Shown: piece after piece, positions 22,432 to 28,273 of the stretch
Layout: each line of letters opens with the position of its first letter
Numbering within the stretch: the stretch's first letter is position 1
Origin: an uncultured Bacilli bacterium
GTDB taxonomy: Bacteria; Bacillota_I; Bacilli_A; RF39; UBA660
Length of the DNA: 28,273 nucleotides
Assembly (NCBI GenBank): GCA_947628245.1
Contig: CANQZH010000002.1
Coordinates: 1 to 28,273, forward strand
Reading direction: 5' to 3'
The notes under the pieces: generated by a model
Databases searched by the model: none
Told to the model about the DNA's origin: nothing
What the model saw: only the letters and a program-made list of their open reading frames with translations
Translations under genes and position numbers: made by a program

Positions 22432-23781
22432 CTAAAAAGCTTCTTCTGAAACTTTTGTATAATTCTTAAAACAACTTTTATCTAATTCAAACAAAACCTG
22501 AAATAAACCAGTACTACCCCGACGATGTTTAGCAATAATAACATCAGTAGGAACAATCGTCTGTTTATTATCAGCTGTTTTATTTTCAAAATAATCTTGA
22601 CGATTAATAAATAAAACTAAATCAGCATCTTGTTCAATTGAACCAGACTCTCTTAAATCAGCAAGCCTTGGTTGATTGCTTTCACGACGTTCAGCATTAC
22701 GAGATAACTGAGCTAAAGCAATAACTGGTACTTTAAGTTCCATAGCCATAGTTTTAAAAGCTCTTGATATTTCCGATACTTCAACTTGTCTTGATTCAAC
22801 CCGACCACCAGTAGTTACAAGCTGCAAATAATCAATAATAACTAAACCTAGACCTTCCGGTTTAGTAGCAAGTCTTCGACATTTAGCCTTTATTTCTGGA
22901 GCTGTTATTGAAGCATTATCTTCAATATAAATATTAGTTTCCGATAATTCACTCATTGCTTCATTATAACGTTTCCAATCATTATTATTTAACATACCAG
23001 TCTTTAACTTATCACCTTCAATTTGCCCAACTGAAGAAATCATTCGATTAACTAATTGCTCAGCACTCATCTCTAAATTAAAAATTGCTATAGCCTTTTT
23101 AGTTGTAGCCGCTGCATTAGCCGCCAAATTAAGAGCAAAAGCCGTTTTACCCATACCAGGTCTAGCCGCAATAATAATTAATTCACCCTCGTGAAGTCCA
23201 GCAGTAGCTTTATCTAAATCAATAAACCCAGTTGATAAACCCGTAATAGCATTCTTATTTTTAGCAATCAATTCCAAATTTTCTTGAGCTTGACGTAAGG
23301 CTTCTTGAATCGGTTTAAACTCAGAAACTTCTCTTGTTTTAATAACATCCAAAAATTTTCTTTCACTACTATCTAACAACTTATTTAAATTATCTTCTTC
23401 ATTATAAGTATTAGTTATAATATCAGTTGCCGTATCAATAAGATTTCTTCTAATAGCTTTTTCTTTAACAATATCTATATAATAATCTAAATTAGCACTT
23501 GTAACAACCGAATCAATTACTTCAGTTAAATAATCTACTCCCCCAACACTAGACAAATTCTTTTGTTTATCAAGTTCATTTTTAACAGTTGTTATATCTA
23601 TTGGCGTATTATCTTTATATAATGATACTAAAGCCTGAAATATTTTTTTATTAGCATCACTATAAAACATATCTTCATTAATATTTTCAATAATCTTTTC
23701 CATTGAAATAGCATTTAAAAAAGCAACACCAAGAACCGACATCTCAGCTTCTAAATTATGAGGCATAACCCGATTAGCCAT
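22432..23781 (-). CDS. dnaB: Replicative DNA helicase
   Basis: 449 aa hexameric helicase of the replication fork. The N-terminal primase-interaction domain (PHNLEAEMSVLGVAFLN) covers about 1-110. The RecA-like ATPase domain has Walker A ARPGMGKT (206-213), Walker B LGLVIIDYLQL and the C-terminal DLRESGSIEQDADLVLFINR. AKHRRGSTG is also present. Length is normal and no intein is present. GTAGGTG precedes ATG 23781. It is seven bases after rplI, the classic Firmicutes order rplI-dnaB. Confidence 0.98.
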   Translation of the reverse strand: MANRVMPHNLEAEMSVLGVAFLNAISMEKIIENINEDMFYSDANKKIFQALVSLYKDNTPIDITTVKNELDKQKNLSSVGGVDYLTEVIDSVVTSANLDYYIDIVKEKAIRRNLIDTATDIITNTYNEEDNLNKLLDSSERKFLDVIKTREVSEFKPIQEALRQAQENLELIAKNKNAITGLSTGFIDLDKATAGLHEGELIIIAARPGMGKTAFALNLAANAAATTKKAIAIFNLEMSAEQLVNRMISSVGQIEGDKLKTGMLNNNDWKRYNEAMSELSETNIYIEDNASITAPEIKAKCRRLATKPEGLGLVIIDYLQLVTTGGRVESRQVEVSEISRAFKTMAMELKVPVIALAQLSRNAERRESNQPRLADLRESGSIEQDADLVLFINRQDYFENKTADNKQTIVPTDVIIAKHRRGSTGLFQVLFELDKSCFKNYTKVSEEAF

Positions 23782-23788
23782 AAAACAC

Positions 23789-24229
23789 CTACTTTCTTAA
23801 AATTACTTTAATTTTAAAAGATACCTTCTTATGTAATGTAATTAATACTTCATGAGTACCTAAACTAGATATTGAACTATCAATCTTAATCAATTTTTTA
23901 TCTATATCAAAACCCATTTTCTTTAATTCATCACTAATTTGTTTAGAAGAAATAACCCCAAAAACCTTATCTTCTTTACCAGTCTTAACTTTAAAAGAAA
24001 TTTCTTTACCTTCTAACTTCTTTTTAACTTCATTTAAACTATTAATCAAATTTTCTTCTTCAATTTGTCTTTTTTCAATTGAACGATCTAAAACTTCTTT
24101 ACTTCTTTTAGTAACTTCAACCGCTAAATTATTCTTAATTAAATAATTTCTTGCATAACCATCACTAACTTCAATAATATCATCTTTTTTTCCTTGTTTC
24201 TTAAGATCTTTTAAAAGAATTACTTTCAA
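23789..24229 (-). CDS. rplI: 50S ribosomal protein L9
   Basis: 146 aa. N-terminal domain MKVILLKDLKKQGKKDDIIE with VSDGYARNYLIKNNLA, the long connecting helix, and the C-terminal domain GKEDKVFGVISSKQISDELK. I chose TTG 24229 because AAGGTGAT precedes it and it gives the standard L9 start. The longer frame to 24244 duplicates the first residues (MKVILL twice) with no better site. It is the first gene of the housekeeping operon running to ung. A TTG start on a ribosomal protein is uncommon and may lower its translation. Confidence 0.96.
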   Translation of the reverse strand: MKVILLKDLKKQGKKDDIIEVSDGYARNYLIKNNLAVEVTKRSKEVLDRSIEKRQIEEENLINSLNEVKKKLEGKEISFKVKTGKEDKVFGVISSKQISDELKKMGFDIDKKLIKIDSSISSLGTHEVLITLHKKVSFKIKVILRK

Positions 24230-24254
24230 CAAAATCACCTTCAATCGTATGATT

Positions 24255-24263
24255 ATTATAACA
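24255..24263 (-). promoter_or_regulatory. Promoter of the rplI-dnaB operon
   Basis: Minus strand TGTTATAAT, a perfect extended -10 (TATAAT 24260-24255). No clear -35. The preceding T-run (minus strand, 24282-24274), after TAGTTGCTC at the end of the upstream gene, has no convincing stem. Confidence 0.55.
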
Positions 24264-24289
24264 AATTAAACCATAAAAAAAAAGAGCAA

Positions 24290-24985
24290 CTATTCATAAT
24301 AATATTGATTATTTCTTTGCTTTTTACCTAAACAAAGTTTCATCTTTTCTTTACAACTAATACTATTACGATCAATCTCTTCAAATTTTTGTTGATATAA
24401 TAATTTTTCAATTTCTATTAAACTAGCTTGTTTAAACTTTCTAATTTCTTTAATAGAAGGATACCTACCATTAAAATTTTTTAAATAAGCATACACATCA
24501 TCTAAACGATTCTCATCTTTAAACATAACTTTAATAATAACAAAAGTTGATAAGTCTAAATTTAATATAGAATATTTTTCTATTCCATACTTTTCCCATT
24601 CTCTTATATTAAAAATACCATCAGTATAAGCACTCTTAAAATAAATTGCCTTATTACTACTTAAATTAATAATATTTTTAGGAAAATTAAAAGGTTCATA
24701 AGCTATTTTAGAAACTTTAATATCTTTTAAAGCATAAATTTGTTCTAAGAAAAAAGCTTTCTGATAATTAATATCACAATTAAGATTATAAATATCATTA
24801 ATAAGTTGATAAGTTATTTCTTTAGATAAACACCAATTTTTATTATTTAAATATTTAGTAAAAATTTCATAATTTTTTTCTTTTTCTAAATCAGAATTAT
24901 TACTAATACAAAATTTTTGAACTCCTAAAGCAATTTTTTCCCATATTTCAATAGGTTGTAATTTTTGAAGTTGAAGATTAGTCAT
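24290..24985 (-). CDS. Hypothetical protein of the rlmB-sigH operon
   Basis: 231 aa from ATG 24985 (a TTG one codon earlier is possible; AGGAG fits either). Soluble, no signal peptide. The sequence has IWEKIALGVQKFCISNN, then a helical middle, KAIYFKSAYTDGIFNIREWE, and a lysine/asparagine-rich tail ending NNQYYYE. I recognise no family. It overlaps the membrane-anchored gene upstream by 8 bases and so belongs to the rlmB-sigH transcript as its last gene. Confidence 0.6.
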   Translation of the reverse strand: MTNLQLQKLQPIEIWEKIALGVQKFCISNNSDLEKEKNYEIFTKYLNNKNWCLSKEITYQLINDIYNLNCDINYQKAFFLEQIYALKDIKVSKIAYEPFNFPKNIINLSSNKAIYFKSAYTDGIFNIREWEKYGIEKYSILNLDLSTFVIIKVMFKDENRLDDVYAYLKNFNGRYPSIKEIRKFKQASLIEIEKLLYQQKFEEIDRNSISCKEKMKLCLGKKQRNNQYYYE

Positions 24986-25649
24986 CAAATGGCACTCCTA
25001 TATCATCAATAAACCATTCACTACCATCTTTTACTAAAACAAATTTATACTCTTCATCTCTTCGGCAAAAATTATATACTTCATCATCACAAATTTTATA
25101 TCTAATTACACTTTCTATTTTATTTCCATTAGCATAAGTTGGATGAGTCTCTAAATCAGTATAATAAAAAATAGCAATAGCACTATTCGAATGTAAAGGA
25201 GTAAATTCATCTTTTGAAACTTTATAATAATTAACATTATTTTCAATTTTTAAAAACTCAAAATTTCTAACTAACTTTTCATATAAATTACTAGTTACCA
25301 AAAATCTTAAACTATTAGTAAATTCATCAGTTAACACCATATACTTTTCATTATCTTCTGCACTAAAAGAAGGATCAATATCGGTAAGATTATAATATTT
25401 AATCGGATCAAAGAAAGCCATCATTTCATCTCTTTTACTATTAATTAAACTAACAATCTCATCTTCAGACATATCAGATTCATTATCTAAATGATATGTT
25501 TTTTCTTCATAAGGCGTTTCAGGATCAGATAAATCAATTACTTCTCCTCTAAAAGTAAACTGTAATACAATTGAAATAACAATTCCTAATAATATAATAG
25601 CCAAAACTATTAATATATATGGAATTAACTTTTTAAGATTTCTTTTCAT
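24978..25649 (-). CDS. Membrane-anchored hypothetical protein
   Basis: 223 aa from ATG 25649. A single N-terminal helix at about 9-30 (IPYILIVLAIILLGIVISIV) leaves about 190 residues outside the cell. That domain is acidic, with EDEIVSLINSKRDEMMAFFD and IAIFYYTDLETHPTYANG, and two Cys in YKICDDEVYNFCRRDEEY. ATG 25649 has GGAAG at seven bases; ATG 25655 is too close to it. It overlaps the sigma factor gene by 17 bases. I recognise no family. Coupling to a sigma factor invites thoughts of an anti-sigma protein, but no cytoplasmic binding domain is visible, so I do not call it one. Confidence 0.6.
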   Translation of the reverse strand: MKRNLKKLIPYILIVLAIILLGIVISIVLQFTFRGEVIDLSDPETPYEEKTYHLDNESDMSEDEIVSLINSKRDEMMAFFDPIKYYNLTDIDPSFSAEDNEKYMVLTDEFTNSLRFLVTSNLYEKLVRNFEFLKIENNVNYYKVSKDEFTPLHSNSAIAIFYYTDLETHPTYANGNKIESVIRYKICDDEVYNFCRRDEEYKFVLVKDGSEWFIDDIGVPFDD

Positions 25650-26256
25650 ACTCATCTTCCTTTACTATTAATCTTATTTTATTCTTTATCCTTTGTAATG
25701 TATTATCAATTTGTTTTGGACTTTTGTCAAGTACTTTAGCAATTTCAATATAATTTAATCCTTCAATTAAATATTCATAAACTTGATATTCAAAAGAAGA
25801 TAATAACATTTTAATTTTATTTTTAAACGATTTTAAATATTCTTCTTCACTAAACATATTTAACGGATCAGCATCATTATCTGCCAAAATATCTTTTAAA
25901 ATAATTCCTGAACCATAATCATACTCTAACGATAAGTTTTTTTTATTACACATATTTTTATAATTTCTAGCTCTTGCAATAATTTTAATTAATCTTCTTT
26001 CTACACATAAACTAACAAAAGTTCTTAAACCAGCATCTTTTTTTTCATCATAATAATTTAAAGCATTAGCAAAAGCAAGCATTGCCTCTTGCTCAAAATC
26101 TTTAGAATCAATACCATACTTTAAAGCTGCATTAGAATATTTCTTAATCATATAATTTATCTGAGGTTCACAATATTCATACAACTTTTCTTGAGCTTCT
26201 TCATTTGATTCACAAACCATACTATAAACATTATCAATTTCTTCATTATTATACAT
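25633..26256 (-). CDS. sigH: RNA polymerase sigma factor, SigH-like
   Basis: 207 aa sigma-70-family factor with regions 2 and 4 only. Region 2: NYMIKKYSNAALKYGIDSKD, FEQEAMLAFANALNYYDEKK and GLRTFVSLCVERRLIKIIAR. Region 4: LSSFEYQVYEYLIEGLNYIE and IAKVLDKSPKQIDNTLQRIK. SigH drives early sporulation and competence genes in Bacillus. The rlmB-(yacP)-sigH order is standard in Firmicutes; yacP is absent here. GGGGGAT lies ahead of ATG 26256, inside the end of rlmB. In a lineage not known for sporulation it may control competence or surface genes; that is inference. Confidence 0.85.
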   Translation of the reverse strand: MYNNEEIDNVYSMVCESNEEAQEKLYEYCEPQINYMIKKYSNAALKYGIDSKDFEQEAMLAFANALNYYDEKKDAGLRTFVSLCVERRLIKIIARARNYKNMCNKKNLSLEYDYGSGIILKDILADNDADPLNMFSEEEYLKSFKNKIKMLLSSFEYQVYEYLIEGLNYIEIAKVLDKSPKQIDNTLQRIKNKIRLIVKEDEYEKKS

Positions 26257-26934
26257 CTACAAATCCCCCATTTTATAAATTAACAAAGCAGCTGCAACAG
26301 AAGCATTTAAACTATTTACTTGACCTTTCATCGGTATTTTAACTAATTCATCACAATTTTTCAAAACTAAAGGACTAATTCCTTTTCCTTCATTACCAAT
26401 AATTAAAACTTTTTTAGAAGCATAATCACAATCACGATAATCATTACCATCCATTACAGAACCATATATAAAATAACCATTACTTTTTAATTTATTAATC
26501 GTATCAACTATATTAGTAACTTTACAAATTTTAACTAACTCAGTAGTCCCAACACTAGTTTTAATAACAGTGTCATTAACACTTACACTTCGATCTTTAG
26601 GAATAATTAGACCTTTTACCCCAGCAGCTTCACAAGTCCTAATAATCGCCCCAAAATTATGAGGATCTTCTAAATGATCAAGAATAACCAAAAAATCAAA
26701 ATCAAGAAGAGAATCAAAAGAAGCATACGAATAATCATCTCTTAATATTAAAATACCTTGATGATTACCAATACATTTTTTATTAATAGCTTCTATAGGT
26801 AAAATATCATAATGTATATGATTTTTTTCTAAATAATCAATAACTTTTTTATCTTTAAAACTATTACTAATATACACTTTATTAATTAATTTAGGATTAG
26901 TACTAAATAAAACATTTTTACCATAAGAAAGCAT
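26257..26934 (-). CDS. rlmB: 23S rRNA (guanosine-2'-O)-methyltransferase RlmB
   Basis: 225 aa from ATG 26934, SpoU/TrmH-type SPOUT enzyme. The C-terminal catalytic domain has LDHLEDPHNFGAIIRTCEAA (motif 1), IIGNEGKGIS (motif 2) and IPMKGQVNSLNASVAAALLI (motif 3). The N-terminal substrate-binding domain begins MLSYGKNVLFSTN. The longer frame to 26991 is rejected because its first codons lie in or upstream of the promoter. GGTGG precedes ATG 26934. It modifies 23S rRNA at G2251. Its promoter overlaps the terminator of the upstream surface-protein gene. Confidence 0.94.
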   Translation of the reverse strand: MLSYGKNVLFSTNPKLINKVYISNSFKDKKVIDYLEKNHIHYDILPIEAINKKCIGNHQGILILRDDYSYASFDSLLDFDFLVILDHLEDPHNFGAIIRTCEAAGVKGLIIPKDRSVSVNDTVIKTSVGTTELVKICKVTNIVDTINKLKSNGYFIYGSVMDGNDYRDCDYASKKVLIIGNEGKGISPLVLKNCDELVKIPMKGQVNSLNASVAAALLIYKMGDL

Positions 26935-26949
26935 ATAACCACCATAACA

Positions 26950-26978
26950 ATTATACAATAAAAAAAGATGAGATGCAA
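26950..26978 (-). promoter_or_regulatory. Promoter of the rlmB-sigH operon
   Basis: Minus strand -35 TTGCAT (26978-26973), 17-base spacer, perfect -10 TATAAT (26955-26950). The -35 lies in the loop of the terminator of the surface-protein gene. Confidence 0.75.
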
Positions 26979-26989
26979 ACAGCCTCATC
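26960..26989 (-). terminator. Terminator of the right-edge surface-protein gene
   Basis: Minus strand stem GATGAG (26989-26984), 11-base loop, stem CTCATC (26972-26967), then seven T (26966-26960). It lies just after the stop at 26992. Confidence 0.7.
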
Positions 26990-26991
26990 AA

Positions 26992-28273
26992 TTAAGAAAC
27001 AACAAATGGATCATCTTGTGTTCCTGCAGCATCAGTTATTGATACTGATGATTTTAAAAAGACAACTGGATAAATACTTTTACTAATAGATGCACCAGAC
27101 CATTGAGCACGATATCCATCATACAAATTTCCTCCAGAAATATCAAAAACATCGGCAGCACCATAGTTTCCAGGAACAGGATTCAAAGTCCATCCATTAT
27201 AAGGTATCCAATCTGCCTCAGAACAGTCATCTTCATTATAAATATAGTAAGAATGCATACTTTTTGATAAACACATATTTCTTACACTTTTTCCCACTGC
27301 ATATCCATAATCACTTGGATACATTAACCCGATATAGCCATCCCAAGTTGTTGTTCTTTCTACATCATCATTGCACCTACCTCCTCCACCTTGACTTAAA
27401 CAATATTGTTTTCCATCTATATTTCCTCTTTCAACCTTGTATGTTGTACTTGCTGTCCATTCATCTTTATTAAATGTTGCAAACGTACCCGTGTTCCATC
27501 TTACTTTGGCTAATTTATTTCTTACTTCTTCACTTATTCCATTACCGCTAAAATCACAATCTTCATATAGATTACCGTAAGAAGAATAACATTGTCCACT
27601 TTCATTATTCCAATACAAACTATTTCCTATTTCCCCATCTTTAGTATAGACACTTTCAGGATTCAATAGTTTCATTAAATCAGCTTGACTCCATTCATTT
27701 ACTCCTTGTCCACCATTAACCTCGCTTTCTGATGTATCCCAACTATAATATCCTATACTATCTGCTCTAATAACCTTTATTAAATCTTCTTTTTTACCAG
27801 TTTCTACATTTATTACATTTTTCATTACACCTATGATTCGCCATAATATTATATCTCCGCTATTATAAATTTTTTCACATGTTCCTTCAGAATATTGATT
27901 ATTACTTTCACATTCTTCTATTGATGAATATTCACCTGCTAATACATTATCATTTGTTCTGTGAAAAGTATATATATCACTTTTATATCTATCTCCTATA
28001 TCTATATAGTTATTTGGATTTGCCCCTACATATCTTAAGTTTCCATCTTCAGTATCATCATACATTAACTCAGGTTCTTGTTTTGTTTGTTCTTCTTTTT
28101 CTTTTTCAATTAAATAATCTACTCCTGTAAATTTTTTCTCAGCAAAATATAATGTACATTTTGTTTTAGTTTTTGTTAATCCTTTTACTAAGGGAGCCCA
28201 TTTTTTACTATCCCATTCAATGCTTGCTCCATTATCGCATACTGCTTTTTCAAATTCTAAATTATTAGAATTT
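26992..28273 (-). CDS. Surface protein, C-terminal part (runs off right edge)
   Basis: An open frame of about 427 codons from the window edge to TAA at 26992; no start codon is needed inside the window. The visible product begins NSNNLEFEKAVCDNGASIEW, then KTKCTLYFAEKK, an acidic linker, and DIILWRIIGVMKN. It has WSQADLMKLLNPESVYTKDG, NSLYWNNESGQC, LAKVRWNTGTFA, GYIGLMYPSDYGYAVG, WTLNPVPGNYG and the end VVFLKSSVSITDAAGTQDDPF. Repeated Cys pairs suggest disulphides. I recognise the type from multi-copy uncharacterised surface proteins of uncultured Bacilli, whose N-terminus matches the left-edge gene. Function is unknown. An ATG at 28065 is internal. A terminator overlaps the next gene's promoter. 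Confidence 0.75.
   Translation of the reverse strand, partial: NSNNLEFEKAVCDNGASIEWDSKKWAPLVKGLTKTKTKCTLYFAEKKFTGVDYLIEKEKEEQTKQEPELMYDDTEDGNLRYVGANPNNYIDIGDRYKSDIYTFHRTNDNVLAGEYSSIEECESNNQYSEGTCEKIYNSGDIILWRIIGVMKNVINVETGKKEDLIKVIRADSIGYYSWDTSESEVNGGQGVNEWSQADLMKLLNPESVYTKDGEIGNSLYWNNESGQCYSSYGNLYEDCDFSGNGISEEVRNKLAKVRWNTGTFATFNKDEWTASTTYKVERGNIDGKQYCLSQGGGGRCNDDVERTTTWDGYIGLMYPSDYGYAVGKSVRNMCLSKSMHSYYIYNEDDCSEADWIPYNGWTLNPVPGNYGAADVFDISGGNLYDGYRAQWSGASISKSIYPVVFLKSSVSITDAAGTQDDPFVVS

Noticed and set aside
24265..24305. T-run after TAGTTGCTC as a terminator of the rlmB-sigH operon
   Set aside because: A T-run is present but no stem of useful strength directly precedes it, so I do not call it.
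26935..26991. N-terminal extension of RlmB
   Set aside because: These codons lie in and upstream of the TTGCAT/TATAAT promoter and in the previous gene's terminator.
27090..28130. Two plus-strand frames (127 and 83 aa) antisense to the surface protein
   Set aside because: His/Leu/Tyr-rich antisense shadows; the minus frame is open across the whole region with recognisable motifs.

Overview
The window looks like chromosomal DNA from a very AT-rich, low-GC Gram-positive bacterium. It is most like the uncultured gut Bacilli/Mollicutes-related lineages (RF39-type), but this placement is by gene content and style only. The reasons are strong A/T codon bias, canonical TTGACA/TATAAT promoters with AGGAGG-type ribosome sites, and TAA, TAG and TGA all used as stops (standard code 11, not the Mycoplasma code). 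The rplI-dnaB-M23-walJ-rlmH-ung block and the rlmB-sigH pair are typical Firmicutes neighbourhoods. No rRNA, tRNA, transposase, phage gene or CRISPR array was seen. Almost everything is on the minus strand; the plus-strand genes are a micro-ORF (1677), acpS (8027), a TetR regulator (12501) and a candidate small RNA (about 14075).

Layout from left to right. (1) 1-235: the 5' end of a membrane-anchored surface-protein gene that runs off the left edge. Its promoter carries a run of ten G between the -35 and -10, behind phased A-tracts. (2) 425-1587: a YjbR-like protein and a hypothetical, then a lone antitoxin-like micro-ORF. (3) 1839-6471: an operon, in transcription order, of acyl carrier protein, CocE-type hydrolase, phosphate acyltransferase, butyrate kinase and a small membrane protein. 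(4) 6577-8356: a DUF4143 ATPase behind three 23-bp repeats, divergent from acpS. (5) 8345-8610: a candidate structured RNA with its own promoter. (6) 8610-13049: a giant MMPL/RND transporter whose extracytoplasmic loop is swollen by about eight degenerate repeats, divergent from a TetR regulator with a perfect 16-bp palindrome. (7) 13083-13957: a DUF433/DUF5615 toxin-antitoxin pair. (8) 14075-14153: a candidate sRNA. (9) nifJ (pyruvate:ferredoxin oxidoreductase), then a second DUF4143 ATPase with a 12-bp inverted repeat against its promoter. (10) 19034-24229: the housekeeping operon rplI-dnaB-M23-walJ-rlmH-ung. (11) 24290-26934: the rlmB-sigH operon with two uncharacterised genes. (12) 26992-28273: the 3' part of a surface-protein gene of what appears to be the same family as the left-edge gene.

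Metabolically, nifJ (pyruvate to acetyl-CoA) and the phosphate acyltransferase plus butyrate kinase (acyl-CoA to acid plus ATP, or the reverse) fit a fermentative anaerobe. The most interesting signals are regulatory. They are a probable phase-variable promoter on a surface-antigen gene, operator-like repeats directly against the promoters of both DUF4143 ATPases, and two promoter-driven structured RNA candidates. The two window ends also fall at adjoining positions of one protein family, one base short of an in-frame join, which may reflect an assembly break in a paralog family or a recombination product.
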